From positions 224,126-288,125 of the forward strand of contig NZ_LMGK01000022.1 in assembly GCF_001427125.1 (NCBI RefSeq): a stretch of 64,000 nt of DNA, given 5' to 3'. Every line of letters starts with the position of its first letter. The first letter of the stretch is position 1. The translations under genes and the position numbers were made by a program. The notes under the pieces are model-generated. The model saw only the letters and a list, made by a program, of their open reading frames with translations, was not told where the DNA came from and searched no databases. Source of the DNA: Pseudomonas sp. Root562. Its GTDB lineage: Bacteria; Pseudomonadota; Gammaproteobacteria; Pseudomonadales; Pseudomonadaceae. Of this stretch, positions 7,809 to 17,247 are shown piece after piece.

Positions 7809-9395
7809 TTGATCTCTACAGCTAACATCACGATGCAGTTCGGCGCCAAGCCGCTATTCGAAAACGTTTCGGTCAAATTCAACGGTGGCAACCGTTACGG
7901 CTTGATCGGCGCCAACGGCTGCGGCAAGTCGACTTTCATGAAGATTCTTGGCGGTGACCTCGAACCTTCGGGTGGTCAGGTCATGCTCGAGCCGAACGTG
8001 CGCCTGGGTAAATTGCGCCAGGACCAGTTCGCCTACGAAGAATTCACCGTGATCGACACCGTGATCATGGGTCACGAAGAGTTGTGGAAGGTCAAGGCCG
8101 AGCGCGACCGCATCTACTCGCTGCCGGAAATGAGCGAAGAAGACGGCATGGCCGTGGCCGAACTGGAAACCGAGTTTGCCGAAATGGACGGTTATACCGC
8201 CGAGTCCCGTGCCGGTGAGCTGCTGCTGGGCCTGGGCATTCCGCTGGAACAGCATTTCGGCCCGATGTCCGAAGTCGCTCCAGGCTGGAAGCTGCGCGTA
8301 TTGCTGGCCCAGGCGCTGTTTTCCGATCCGGAAGTGCTGTTGCTCGACGAACCGACCAACCACCTGGACATCAACACCATTCGCTGGCTGGAATCGATTC
8401 TCACCGTGCGTAACAGCACCATGATCATCATTTCCCACGACCGTCACTTCCTCAACAGCGTGTGCACCCACATGGCTGACCTGGACTACGGCGAACTGCG
8501 CCTGTTCCCGGGCAACTATGACGAGTACATGACCGCGGCGACCCAGTCCCGCGAGCAACTGCTGTCGGACAACGCGAAGAAGAAAGCCCAGATCGCCGAA
8601 CTGCAAACGTTCGTCAGCCGCTTCTCGGCCAACGCCTCGAAAGCCAAGCAGGCCACTTCCCGTGCCAAGCAGATCGACAAGATCCAGCTGGCCGAGGTCA
8701 AGCCATCGAGCCGCGTGAGCCCGTTCATTCGCTTTGAACAGACCAAGAAACTGCACCGCCAGGCTGTCACCATCGAGCAGATGTCCAAGGGCTTCGACGG
8801 CAAGACGCTGTTCAAGAACTTCAGCTTCACCGTTGAAGCTGGCGAGCGCGTAGCGATCATCGGCCCGAACGGTATCGGCAAAACCACCCTGCTGCGCACC
8901 TTGATGGGCGAGCTGACCCCGGACGCCGGTTCCGTGAAGTGGACCGAAAGCGCGGAGCTGGGCTATTACGCCCAGGACCACGCCCACGACTTCGAAGACG
9001 ACGTCAGCCTGTTCGACTGGATGGGCCAGTGGACACAGGGCGAGCAGATCATTCGCGGCACGTTGGGCCGGATGCTGTTCTCCAACGACGAGATCCTCAA
9101 GTCGGTCAAGGTCATCTCCGGTGGTGAACAAGGCCGCATGCTGTTCGGCAAGCTGATCCTGCAAAAGCCGAACGTACTGGTGATGGACGAACCGACCAAC
9201 CACCTGGACATGGAATCCATCGAAGCGCTGAACCTGGCGCTGGAGAACTATCCAGGCACGTTGATCTTCGTCAGCCACGACCGTGAATTCGTATCCTCCC
9301 TGGCCACTCGCATCATCGAGCTGAGCCCGAATGGCGTGACCGACTTCAGCGGTACCTATGACGATTACCTGCGTAGCCAGGGCGTAGTGTTCTAA
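7809..9395 (+). CDS. ybiT: ABC-F ATPase YbiT
   Basis: The 528-residue soluble protein has two ABC ATPase domains and no membrane segments. Walker A motifs are GANGCGKST (first domain) and GPNGIGKTT (second), and the LLLDEPTNHLD and LVMDEPTNHLD Walker B segments follow. The inter-domain linker (about residues 235-320) is Lys/Arg-rich. Overall order and wording match E. coli YbiT, a ribosome-associated ABC-F factor that acts at the E site. The start is a TTG at 7809: AGGA at 7798-7801 has ideal spacing, and MISTANITMQFG aligns with the YbiT N-terminus. A terminator follows at 9412-9441. Confidence 0.93.
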   Translation: MISTANITMQFGAKPLFENVSVKFNGGNRYGLIGANGCGKSTFMKILGGDLEPSGGQVMLEPNVRLGKLRQDQFAYEEFTVIDTVIMGHEELWKVKAERDRIYSLPEMSEEDGMAVAELETEFAEMDGYTAESRAGELLLGLGIPLEQHFGPMSEVAPGWKLRVLLAQALFSDPEVLLLDEPTNHLDINTIRWLESILTVRNSTMIIISHDRHFLNSVCTHMADLDYGELRLFPGNYDEYMTAATQSREQLLSDNAKKKAQIAELQTFVSRFSANASKAKQATSRAKQIDKIQLAEVKPSSRVSPFIRFEQTKKLHRQAVTIEQMSKGFDGKTLFKNFSFTVEAGERVAIIGPNGIGKTTLLRTLMGELTPDAGSVKWTESAELGYYAQDHAHDFEDDVSLFDWMGQWTQGEQIIRGTLGRMLFSNDEILKSVKVISGGEQGRMLFGKLILQKPNVLVMDEPTNHLDMESIEALNLALENYPGTLIFVSHDREFVSSLATRIIELSPNGVTDFSGTYDDYLRSQGVVF

Positions 9396-9411
9396 GCGTC
9401 CGCTTTAATCG

Positions 9412-9441
9412 AAAAGCCCTGTCCTTGTGACGGGGCTTTTT
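9412..9441 (+). terminator. Rho-independent terminator of ybiT
   Basis: AAAAGCCCtGTC and GACgGGGCTTTTT form a GC-rich stem with a short loop and a T-run, 16 bp after the ybiT stop. Confidence 0.85.
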
Positions 9442-9461
9442 GCATTCCAGGGCTGGAATTT

Positions 9462-9576
9462 TGATCGTTCCCACGCTCTGCGTGGGAACGCCTCTTGGGA
9501 CGCTCCGCGTTCCAGCTTTCGAATGGGACGCGGAGCGTCCCGGGCTGCGTTCCCACGCAGAGCGTGGGAACGATCA
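9462..9576. repeat. Nested perfect inverted repeat (30-bp outer, 14-bp inner arms)
   Basis: The outer arms 9462-9491 and 9547-9576 are perfect 30-bp reverse complements, and each arm contains its own small palindrome (GTTCCCACGC-TCT-GCGTGGGAAC). Inside, GGGACGCTCCGCGT (9497-9510) pairs with ACGCGGAGCGTCCC (9528-9541). The element fills the gap between ybiT and the MFS gene. It has no coding potential and looks like a member of the non-autonomous hairpin repeats dispersed in this group of pseudomonads. Confidence 0.9.
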
Positions 9577-9672
9577 GGATCACGACCTGGAAAACATAGT
9601 TAGCCAGCTTTCTTTTATCCCGCGCCCAAGCCATCATGCAGCTCTTCCTCCGCCGCCCGCGAACGAGCCCTC

Positions 9673-10863
9673 ATGTCTGCGCAGCAACAGCCACCGCACA
9701 GTTCCATGGCGATCACCCTGCAGATCGTCTCCATCGTTTTCTACACTTTTATTGCCTTCCTCTGCATCGGCTTGCCCATTGCGGTGTTGCCGGGGTATGT
9801 CCATGAACAACTGGGGTTCAGTGCTGTAATCGCGGGGCTGACCATTGGTTCGCAGTACCTTGCGACCCTGCTCAGTCGGCCCATGGCCGGACGCATGTCC
9901 GATAATGTCGGGACCAAACGGGCGATCGTTTACGGGTTGTCAGGGATTGTATTGAGCGGTGTGCTGACGCTGCTGTCGACCTTGCTGCAAGGGTTTCCGT
10001 TGTTAAGTTTGTCGATCCTGATCGCCGGCCGCTTGTTGCTGGGGATCGCCCAAGGCTTGATCGGCGTCGGCACCATCAGTTGGTGCATGGGCCAGGTTGG
10101 CGCGGAGCACACGGCACGTTCGATTTCCTGGAATGGAATAGCTTCCTACGGTGCGATCGCCATCGGAGCGCCGTTGGGGGTGGTGATGGTCGCTCAGTTG
10201 GGGTTCGCCAGCCTGGGCATTGCCCTGTCGATACTGGCCTTGGCGGCGCTACTGTTGATTCGCAACAAACCGTCGGTGCCAGTGGTGCGTGGTGAGCGCT
10301 TGCCGTTCTGGGCGGTGTTCGGGCGCATTGCACCGTTCGGTGCGAGCTTGAGCCTGGCGTCCATTGGCTACGGCACCCTGACCACCTTCATTACCTTGTA
10401 CTACTTGAACCGCGGCTGGAGCGGTGCGGCGTACTGCCTGACGGTGTTCGGCGTGTGCTTTATCCTTGCGCGATTGTTGTTCATTTCCAGCATCAGCCGG
10501 TTTGGCGGATTCAGCTCGGCCATTGCCTGCATGACCATCGAGACAGTCGGCCTGGTGCTGCTGTGGCTCGCACCCTCAACCGGGTATGCCTTGATAGGTG
10601 CCGGGTTGACCGGGTTTGGCCTGTCGCTGGTTTACCCCGCGCTCGGTGTCGAGGCGATCAAACAAGTGCCCAACTCCAGCCGTGGCGCGGGACTGAGTGC
10701 TTACGCAGTATTTTTTGATCTGGCATTGGCGATTGCCGGCCCGCTGATGGGGGCCATTGCGCTGAACATGGGGTACTCGTGGATTTTCTTCAGTGCGGCG
10801 CTGTTGTCGATCAGCGGTCTTGGATTGACGCTGCTGCTCAAGCAGCGTTCGATGGCCCAATGA
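9673..10863 (+). CDS. MFS transporter, YfcJ/YhhS type
   Basis: The 396-residue protein has about twelve hydrophobic segments and the MFS signature between helices 2 and 3 (SRPMAGRMSDNVGTKRA). Wording and length fit the YfcJ/YhhS subgroup of proton-driven exporters, members of which have been linked to efflux of sugars such as arabinose and of glyphosate-like compounds. Substrate cannot be inferred from sequence alone. Neighbouring genes give no clue: it is preceded by a repeat element and ends convergently with a secreted hydrolase. Confidence 0.82.
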   Translation: MSAQQQPPHSSMAITLQIVSIVFYTFIAFLCIGLPIAVLPGYVHEQLGFSAVIAGLTIGSQYLATLLSRPMAGRMSDNVGTKRAIVYGLSGIVLSGVLTLLSTLLQGFPLLSLSILIAGRLLLGIAQGLIGVGTISWCMGQVGAEHTARSISWNGIASYGAIAIGAPLGVVMVAQLGFASLGIALSILALAALLLIRNKPSVPVVRGERLPFWAVFGRIAPFGASLSLASIGYGTLTTFITLYYLNRGWSGAAYCLTVFGVCFILARLLFISSISRFGGFSSAIACMTIETVGLVLLWLAPSTGYALIGAGLTGFGLSLVYPALGVEAIKQVPNSSRGAGLSAYAVFFDLALAIAGPLMGAIALNMGYSWIFFSAALLSISGLGLTLLLKQRSMAQ

Positions 10864-10880
10864 ACTGTGGGGGCGTTGAG

Positions 10881-11918
10881 CTACTGATCGGCGGTTTGCA
10901 TCCCGGCCCGGGTTGCCTTGCCCAGAGTACGCGAGAAAAAACGTCCAGCCTCGGCAATCAGATTGCGATGAATGTCTTCGCGGTCGACGCCATCAGCATC
11001 GGTGCAAAGTGCCGGCATGATCGCGATCTGTTCGTCATTGCAAGGTGCCATGAACACGAAGTGCCCTGCCCCGGACAATAATCTGAAGTCCGGTGCGATG
11101 GGCAGTTTGCGCGCCAGCGCTGCGGCGTTCTTGTCAAAGGCCACCAATTTGTCGCCGTCACCGCTGTAGAGCAGCACCGGCACATGCACATCGGCCAACG
11201 TGTGTCGGCCGAACTTCAGGCTCAGCGGCGCCATCAGCAGTAACGCATGGACCCGCGGGTCAGCCACCGGTTGCAAATCATCACGGTCGACAATCAACTC
11301 ACCCTGGGTATTGCAGGCGTCACGGTCATCCGGACGCTCCTGGCAGTAACGGCGCAGGCGATCGAGATCGGGCGTCGCACCGGACAGAATCAACGCGGTC
11401 TCACCGCCGGCTGAATAACCGATAACGCCCACCTGCTCGGCATTGACGAACGGCGCGAGCATACGATCGCCCAACGTCGCGGTGATGGCTTCGGAGATCT
11501 GGATCGGCCGCCCGTACAGGTTGCTCAAGGTGCCGAGTCGGCTGTGGTCCCTGGAATTGTCCCCGGGGTGAATCACCGCCACCACCACAAACCCTTTGCG
11601 AGCCAGCGACGTGGCCAGATCGTGCAGCGCCAACGGAGTGCCGGTATTGCCGTGGGAGAGCATCAGCATCGGGAAGCGGCCCATGGCGACCCTGGTGTCT
11701 TCGCCGGCTTCGACCGTGTAGCCCTCAAGCTTGCTGGAATGTTCTTTTTCGCTGGAGGGATAGAACGCGATGGCGCGCATCGGCTGCAGATCGAGCGGGT
11801 CGAGAAAACTCATCTCGTGATAACCGACGCTCCAGTGAGGATGTGGCGCGGGGGCGGCGTGCACCGAATTCAGGCTGCTCAACAGGCATAACACTAAGGT
11901 TGCACAAAGACGCATCAT
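10881..11918 (-). CDS. Secreted alpha/beta hydrolase (dienelactone hydrolase/PAF-acetylhydrolase-like)
   Basis: This 345-residue protein has a signal peptide ending at VHA-AP. The nucleophile elbow is GYSAGG in VGVIGYSAGGETAL, with candidate acid Asp in YSGDGDKLVAF and His in SGAGHFVFM. Its layout fits predicted dienelactone hydrolases of the periplasm (the PAF-acetylhydrolase/YtmA-like group), which cleave esters or lactones. Two Cys pairs near residues 190-200 and 305-315 could be disulfides, as expected outside the cytoplasm. The substrate is unknown. It has its own upstream region and ends convergently with the MFS gene 17 bp away. Confidence 0.75.
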   Translation of the reverse strand: MMRLCATLVLCLLSSLNSVHAAPAPHPHWSVGYHEMSFLDPLDLQPMRAIAFYPSSEKEHSSKLEGYTVEAGEDTRVAMGRFPMLMLSHGNTGTPLALHDLATSLARKGFVVVAVIHPGDNSRDHSRLGTLSNLYGRPIQISEAITATLGDRMLAPFVNAEQVGVIGYSAGGETALILSGATPDLDRLRRYCQERPDDRDACNTQGELIVDRDDLQPVADPRVHALLLMAPLSLKFGRHTLADVHVPVLLYSGDGDKLVAFDKNAAALARKLPIAPDFRLLSGAGHFVFMAPCNDEQIAIMPALCTDADGVDREDIHRNLIAEAGRFFSRTLGKATRAGMQTADQ

Positions 11919-12085
11919 GGGATGCCCACCTTGTTACCGGACCATGGAGGTAAACCCTCGATTGCATATCTTGGGCCACAACCTGTAACGACCAGAAACA
12001 AAAAACTCCGCACCTGGTACTTGCATATCCAGAATACAGAGTTTTTTGGGGCTTTACCTGAACGGTTTGCTGCTTTACGCAAGCC

Positions 12086-12697
12086 TTACGCAGCGGCGAA
12101 CAGTTGCTCGCTGATTTGCGTCTGGGCGTCGTTCATGGCTTTGGTACGCACTTCATCACCATAGGCGAGGCCGTGGGCGCGAACGAACTCGATATCGGTG
12201 ATGCCGATGAAACCGAACAGCACTTTCAAGTACTCTTCGTGGGCTACGCCGGTCGCCTGACCTGCGTGCAGGCCGCCGGACGTCGAAACGATCACCACTT
12301 TCTTGCCACCGCACAGGCCTTCAGGACCGGCTTCGGTGTAACGGAAGGTCTGACCGGCCACGGCAATGCGGTCGATCCAGGCCTTGAGCTGGGTTGGAAT
12401 GGTGAAGTTGTACATCGGCGCGGCAATCACTACTGCGTCGGCAGCGAGAAATTCAGCGAGGGTTTGGGCGCTCAGTTCGGCTTCGTGCTGTTGTGCGGCA
12501 TTGCGCAGTTCAGCGCTGGTCCCGGCAGCAACCAGCGTCGTCGCGGAAAAGTGGCTGATGGCATCAGCGGCCAGATCACGATAGGTCACCACAGCGGATG
12601 GCTCGGCAACTTGCCAGGCTTTGACCACTTCACCGCTCAGCTGACGGGAAGCCGAGTTGTCACCAAGAATGCTCGAATCGATATGCAGCAGTTTCAT
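12086..12697 (-). CDS. azoR: FMN-dependent NADH-azoreductase
   Basis: 203 residues with the AzoR start MKLLHIDSSILGDNSASR, the FMN-phosphate loop, the flavodoxin-like segment APMYNFTIPTQLKAWID and the VSTSGGLHAG loop. AzoR enzymes reduce azo dyes and quinones with NADH and protect against electrophile stress. I chose the ATG at 12697 because GGAGA lies 6 nt upstream and it matches the family; a frame open to 12727 is not supported. It is divergent from a LysR regulator (start 12830), the classic arrangement in which the LysR protein controls the reductase in response to a quinone-like compound. Confidence 0.95.
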   Translation of the reverse strand: MKLLHIDSSILGDNSASRQLSGEVVKAWQVAEPSAVVTYRDLAADAISHFSATTLVAAGTSAELRNAAQQHEAELSAQTLAEFLAADAVVIAAPMYNFTIPTQLKAWIDRIAVAGQTFRYTEAGPEGLCGGKKVVIVSTSGGLHAGQATGVAHEEYLKVLFGFIGITDIEFVRAHGLAYGDEVRTKAMNDAQTQISEQLFAAA

Positions 12698-12829
12698 GTG
12701 GGATCTCCAGGTGAGGATCGCCCACAAGGGCGATCTGATGGAAACAATCCTACAGACGAAACCAATAGCTGATTAGCATGCAACAATGCGATAGTTTGTC
12801 TCACTGATAGAACAATCGAGCACACACGC

Positions 12830-13738
12830 ATGCAAGACCTCAATGACCTTTATTACTTCGCCAAAGTTGTCGAGGCTGGCGGCTTCGCAGCGGCCGGGCG
12901 CTCGCTGGGGATTCCCAAATCGCGCTTGTCGCGGCGCATTGCCGAACTGGAGGAGCGTCTCGGCGCACGTCTGCTGCAACGCACCACCCGCCAGCTCAAG
13001 CTGACGGCTGTAGGTGAACGCTACCTGCGACACTGCCAGGCAATGCTGCTCGAAGCGGAAATGGCTGATGAGGCTGTGGCCAGCATGTCCAGCGAACCAC
13101 GCGGTCGTTTACGGGTGTCTTCGCCGGTCGGATTGGCCCATGAAATGTTGCCGGGTGTGATCAGCAATTTCCTCGAAAAATTTCCCCAGGTGCAATTGGA
13201 AGTGATGCTGGTCAACCGCCGCGTCGATCTGGTGACCGAAGGCGTGGACGTCGCTTTACGTGTACGCGAGCCCGGCGACGAAGACCCGCTATTGGTTACA
13301 CGCCGACTGCGTCAGGCGCAAATGCTGATGGTGGCCAGCCCCGCGTTCCTCAAGGGACATGACATCAGTCATCCCGATGACCTGAAAAGCCTGCCAGTGC
13401 TGGGTGCACTTGAACCCGATCGAATGGTGCACATTCGTCTGGTTGATCGTCAGGGTAAAAGTTACGAGCTGTCCCTTGAAGCACGACTGGGCATTGATGA
13501 CTTCATCGTGCGCAAGACCTGCGCCCTCGCCGGCCAGGGCTTTACCACGTTGCCGATGATGTACTGCGAGCAGGAACTGGCAAACGGCTCTCTGGTGCAG
13601 TTGCTGCCCGAGTGGTCCTTGCCGGGAGGCTGGCTGCAAGCCGTCTACCCTCATCGACGTGGGGTGATGCCGGCGGTTCGCGCCTGGCTTGACCATTTGA
13701 TCGAAACATTCAATGCCTGCGGAGATCGCTTGATATGA
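12830..13738 (+). CDS. LysR-type transcriptional regulator, divergent from azoR
   Basis: 302 residues. The N-terminal winged helix (LNDLYYFAKVVEAGGFAAAGRSLGIPKSRLSRRIAELE) is followed by the periplasmic-binding-like effector domain from about residue 90. The wording resembles the CrgA/DsdC-like branch that often sits beside quinone or azo reductases. The 132-bp divergent region to azoR should contain its operator. The downstream MmcQ gene overlaps its stop by 4 bp (ATGA), so the two are translationally coupled. Confidence 0.9.
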   Translation: MQDLNDLYYFAKVVEAGGFAAAGRSLGIPKSRLSRRIAELEERLGARLLQRTTRQLKLTAVGERYLRHCQAMLLEAEMADEAVASMSSEPRGRLRVSSPVGLAHEMLPGVISNFLEKFPQVQLEVMLVNRRVDLVTEGVDVALRVREPGDEDPLLVTRRLRQAQMLMVASPAFLKGHDISHPDDLKSLPVLGALEPDRMVHIRLVDRQGKSYELSLEARLGIDDFIVRKTCALAGQGFTTLPMMYCEQELANGSLVQLLPEWSLPGGWLQAVYPHRRGVMPAVRAWLDHLIETFNACGDRLI

Positions 13739-14094
13739 AGGCTGGGCGCATGAGCGAAGACGAGGTCGCAGCATTCTGCCTCGCACTGCCGGGTGCACGG
13801 GAAGACTACAAATGGGGCGGCGTACGGGTGTTTTCGATTGCCGCAAACAAGATGTTCGCCCTGCAGAATCTGCGCGGTGCGTCACTGGCGTTCAAGGTCG
13901 ACAAGGATTTGTTTCTCGGTCATTGCGATCGCCCGGGAATTCATCCGGCGCCTTATCTGGCACGCGCCCAGTGGATCATCATGGCCACGCCCTATCCGCT
14001 GGGCGGCGAGGAATTGCAGGCGCTGCTACGGCGCTCCCATCAACTGGTCGTCAGCAAATTGCCCAAGCGCAGCCAGGTCGGCTTACTGCTTTAG
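13735..14094 (+). CDS. MmcQ/YjbR family protein
   Basis: 119 residues with the MmcQ/YjbR (CyaY-like) pattern: an N-terminal helix ending in LPGAREDYKWGG, then FAL and SLAFKVD strands and a closing YLARAQWIIMATPY / SHQLVVSKLPKR segment. Family members are small DNA-binding or chaperone-like proteins of unclear role. The start overlaps the LysR stop in ATGA; a second ATG at 13750 is an alternative. It ends tail-to-tail with the DUF1294 gene, overlapping by 4 bp. Confidence 0.85.
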   Translation: MKAGRMSEDEVAAFCLALPGAREDYKWGGVRVFSIAANKMFALQNLRGASLAFKVDKDLFLGHCDRPGIHPAPYLARAQWIIMATPYPLGGEELQALLRRSHQLVVSKLPKRSQVGLLL

Positions 14095-14519
14095 AACAGC
14101 GCGAACAGGTGTGCGCCGAGGAACAAGTGGTCGATCCAGAACACCTGGTGCATCAGCACGATCAACCAGAACACCACTTGGAACGAAACCTTGCGCGTCT
14201 TGTGCCGAAACGCCTGTTGAGCCAACAAGGCGCCCGGCCAGCCACCGGCGAACTCCAGCGCATGCAGCACGTTTTCCGGGGTTCGCCACTGATCGGCGCG
14301 GGCCTTGCGCTTGTCGCTCCAATACAGCAAAAACGCCAGCACACTGACGATGCCATAGGCCGCCAGGGGAATCGTCGACACCCCATGCAGCCATAACGAC
14401 GTCGAACCGAACAGAGGCAGCGCACACAGGATCGCAAACACCAGCCACTTCAGGCGAAGGTTTTGCACCCCTCCCCCGGATTGCCGACCGGGGTTGTTGC
14501 GTGCGCTGGAATCACTCAT
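14091..14519 (-). CDS. DUF1294 membrane protein
   Basis: 142 residues from the ATG at 14519 (the frame is open to 14537). Three to four hydrophobic segments surround the conserved DUF1294 core YWSDKRKARADQWRTPENVLHALEF with GGWPGALLAQQAFRHKTRK, the diagnostic wording of this family. The function is unknown. Its start lies 4 bp inside the end of uppP on the same strand, so the two are probably translationally coupled. Confidence 0.85.
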   Translation of the reverse strand: MSDSSARNNPGRQSGGGVQNLRLKWLVFAILCALPLFGSTSLWLHGVSTIPLAAYGIVSVLAFLLYWSDKRKARADQWRTPENVLHALEFAGGWPGALLAQQAFRHKTRKVSFQVVFWLIVLMHQVFWIDHLFLGAHLFALF

Positions 14520-15346
14520 GGCTGGGCCGCTGTCCAATCGACCCAGCCGAACTGCCAGGTGGCCAGGATCAGCAGGCCGAAGGCAATGCGATACCAGGCG
14601 AACGCCGCATAACTATGGCTGGCGATGAATTTGAGCAAGCCACGTACGGCGATCATCGCGAAGATGAAAGCGGTGACGAAACCTATCGCGAACACCGGGA
14701 AGTCTGCCGGCACGAACAGGTCGCGGTACTTGTAGCCCGAGTACACCGCGGCACCGACCATGGTCGGCATGGCCAGGAAGAACGAGAACTCGGTAGCGGT
14801 CTTGCGCGACAGGCCGAACAGCAGTCCACCGATGATCGTCGAGCCGGAGCGCGAAGTGCCGGGAATCATCGCCAGGCACTGGGCGAAACCCACCTTGAGC
14901 GCATCTTTCCAGGTGATGTCATCGACGGTTTCGGCATGCACTTCATGCTGACGCTTTTCGGCCCACAGCATGATCACGCCACCCACGACCAGGGCTGCGG
15001 CCACGGTGATCGGGTTGAACAGGTAATGGTGAATCAGGTCGGCAAAGATTACCCCCAGAACCACGGCCGGCAGGAAGGCAATCAGCAGGTTCGCGGTGAA
15101 ACGTCGCGCACTTGGCTGGGTTGGCAATCCAATGACCACGTCGAAAATCTTGCGGCGAAACTCCCAGACCACCGCCAGGATCGCCCCGAGCTGGATGATG
15201 ATGTTGAACGCCATGGCGCGTTCACCACCGAACTCGAGCAAGTCCGCAACAATGATCTGGTGCCCGGTACTGGAAATGGGCAAAAACTCTGTCAGTCCTT
15301 CTACAACGCCAAGAATCAAAGCCTGAAAGGCAGTCCAAAGGTCCAT
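14516..15346 (-). CDS. uppP: Undecaprenyl-diphosphatase UppP (BacA)
   Basis: 276 residues with eight or so membrane segments. The two family signatures are present: EGLTEFLPISSTGH near the N-terminus and PGTSRSGST in the middle. The enzyme dephosphorylates undecaprenyl diphosphate on the outer face of the inner membrane to recycle the lipid carrier for peptidoglycan, and raised dosage gives bacitracin resistance. I chose the ATG at 15346, which is preceded by a GGGGGA ribosome-binding site; the previous codon is TTG. DUF1294 overlaps its end. Confidence 0.95.
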   Translation of the reverse strand: MDLWTAFQALILGVVEGLTEFLPISSTGHQIIVADLLEFGGERAMAFNIIIQLGAILAVVWEFRRKIFDVVIGLPTQPSARRFTANLLIAFLPAVVLGVIFADLIHHYLFNPITVAAALVVGGVIMLWAEKRQHEVHAETVDDITWKDALKVGFAQCLAMIPGTSRSGSTIIGGLLFGLSRKTATEFSFFLAMPTMVGAAVYSGYKYRDLFVPADFPVFAIGFVTAFIFAMIAVRGLLKFIASHSYAAFAWYRIAFGLLILATWQFGWVDWTAAQP

Positions 15347-15604
15347 CAATCCCCCAAAAGGCTATGCATCTGCGCATGCCCCGTCATTAATACCAAGCGT
15401 TCACTGCGATCAGCGTCGTTGAAGTCCGCGTGCGCAAAGTCCCCCCTGGCCCCTGAAAATCGCGTGGAAAATCAATTTGGATTCAGGTTTTTGCGCGCCG
15501 GGCCGAAATCCTAACAGACAAGTCTGAAAAGCGCTGCCGCGTTATCGGACCTGGCAGGATGCTGGCGATCACTTTACAAAAACAAGAAACCGGAGCACCG
15601 CGTT

Positions 15605-17239
15605 ATGAACAGCTTGCGCAATATGTCGATCAGCCGTCGGTTGTGGCTCATCTTGATCGTGGCCGTCATGATGCTGCTGGCCTTGGGCGTTTTGATGCTC
15701 AAGCAGATTCACGATGACCTGTATGACGCCAAGGCTCAAAAAACCCAGCATGTGGTGCAGACGGCCAGCGGTATCTTGAGTTATTACCATGGCCTGGAGA
15801 CCACCGGCACGCTGAGCCGTGAAGACGCCCAGAAACAGGCGCTGACCGCCGTACGCGGCCTGCGCTATGACCAGAATGACTACTTCTGGATCAACGATCT
15901 GACGCCGGTGATGATCATGCACCCGGCCAACCCGAAGCTCGACGGCCAGAACCTTTCGGCGATCCGCGATCCCGACGGTTTTGCCGTGTTCAACGAAATG
16001 GTCGCCGTGGCCAAGAGCAAAGGCGCCGGGATCATCAATTACCGCTGGCCGAAACCGGGGGCCAGCGCGCCGGTCGAGAAAACCTCCTACGTCAAACTGT
16101 TCGAGCCCTGGGGCTGGGTGCTCGGCTCGGGGGTGTACATTGATGACATGCAGGCCGAGTTTTACGGGCAAGTATGGAAAGCAACGATCATTGGGGTGAC
16201 CATTGCGCTGATCATGGTTGCGCTGGTGATCCTGATTGCCCGCAGCATCGTGCGTCCGCTCCAGGAAACCGTGAACGCAATGGCCAACATTGCCAGCGGT
16301 GAAAGTGATCTGACCCGCAGCCTCGACACCCATGGCCAGGATGAAGTCACGCAACTGGCGCGGCACTTCAATGCTTTCACCGCCAAACTGCGCCTGGTGA
16401 TCGGCGAGTTGCAGGCATCTGCCAGTGCCTTGGGCCAGTCGTCCAGCGAACTGGGCAACGACGCCACTCAGGCCCAGCAACGCAGCCAGCAACAGTCGCA
16501 GCAAATGGAACTGGTGGCCACGGCGATCAACCAAGTCACCTATGGCGTGCAGGATGTGGCCAAGAACGCCGAACATGCCGCCAGTGAAATGCGCGACGCC
16601 GAAGCCCAGGCTCAACAAGGCCAGATCAACATCGACGGCAGCCTGCAACAGATCGATACGCTGTCTTCGACCATCGATCAGGCCGTGGAAGTCATTCGTA
16701 CCCTGGCCGCCGAAAGCACGCAGATCGGCAGCGTGCTGGAGGTGATCCGCTCCATCGCCGAGCAGACCAATCTGCTGGCCTTGAACGCGGCCATCGAGGC
16801 TGCCCGTGCCGGCGAGCAAGGTCGCGGATTTGCCGTGGTGGCCGATGAGGTTCGACTGCTGGCCCAGCGTACACAGAAGTCCACGGCGGAGATCCAGTCG
16901 ATGATCGAACGCCTGCAAAGTCATTCCGAAGCGGCGGTCAAGGTCATCGGCGACAGCAGCCGTGCGTCGCAACTGACGATTGAACAGGCTGGCCTCGCCG
17001 GCGCGAGCCTTAATGCCATCGGCCAGGCATTGCGCAATCTGAACGGATTGAATGCCTCGATTGCCAGCGCGACCTTGCAGCAGGCGCATGTGGTCGAGGA
17101 CATCAATCAGAACGTGACGCAAGCAGCCGGGTTATCCCATTCCACTGCACTGGCGGCGGAGCAATCCAGTGCCGCCAGCGTGCGGCTCAGGGGCTTGAGT
17201 GAGCAGTTGAACGGGCTGCTGAAGCAGTTCAGGGTATAA
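15605..17239 (+). CDS. Methyl-accepting chemotaxis protein with periplasmic Cache domain
   Basis: 544 residues. Layout: membrane helix (about 13-33), periplasmic sCache domain (34-190) with the typical DYFWINDLTPVMIMHP and WGWVLGSGVYIDD segments, second membrane helix (about 193-213), HAMP, then a coiled signalling domain with the invariant hairpin tip EQTNLLALNAAIEAARAGE around residue 385. It would sense a small organic ligand in the periplasm and signal to CheA/CheW. The sCache wording is like organic-acid receptors of pseudomonads, but the ligand cannot be named. The gene is monocistronic. Confidence 0.92.
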   Translation: MNSLRNMSISRRLWLILIVAVMMLLALGVLMLKQIHDDLYDAKAQKTQHVVQTASGILSYYHGLETTGTLSREDAQKQALTAVRGLRYDQNDYFWINDLTPVMIMHPANPKLDGQNLSAIRDPDGFAVFNEMVAVAKSKGAGIINYRWPKPGASAPVEKTSYVKLFEPWGWVLGSGVYIDDMQAEFYGQVWKATIIGVTIALIMVALVILIARSIVRPLQETVNAMANIASGESDLTRSLDTHGQDEVTQLARHFNAFTAKLRLVIGELQASASALGQSSSELGNDATQAQQRSQQQSQQMELVATAINQVTYGVQDVAKNAEHAASEMRDAEAQAQQGQINIDGSLQQIDTLSSTIDQAVEVIRTLAAESTQIGSVLEVIRSIAEQTNLLALNAAIEAARAGEQGRGFAVVADEVRLLAQRTQKSTAEIQSMIERLQSHSEAAVKVIGDSSRASQLTIEQAGLAGASLNAIGQALRNLNGLNASIASATLQQAHVVEDINQNVTQAAGLSHSTALAAEQSSAASVRLRGLSEQLNGLLKQFRV

Positions 17240-17247
17240 GCCTTAAA

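Noticed and set aside
7854..9278. A 474-codon open frame antisense to ybiT
   Set aside because: It mirrors an intact ABC-F gene and has no ribosome-binding site or family features.
15350..15604. A FliA (sigma-28) promoter before the chemoreceptor
   Set aside because: GCCGAAAT at about 15502 resembles the -10 element, but no TAAA lies at the expected -35 position.
15569..17122. A 517-codon open frame antisense to the chemoreceptor
   Set aside because: Composition rich in His, Gln and Gly with no motifs; the sense strand encodes an intact MCP.
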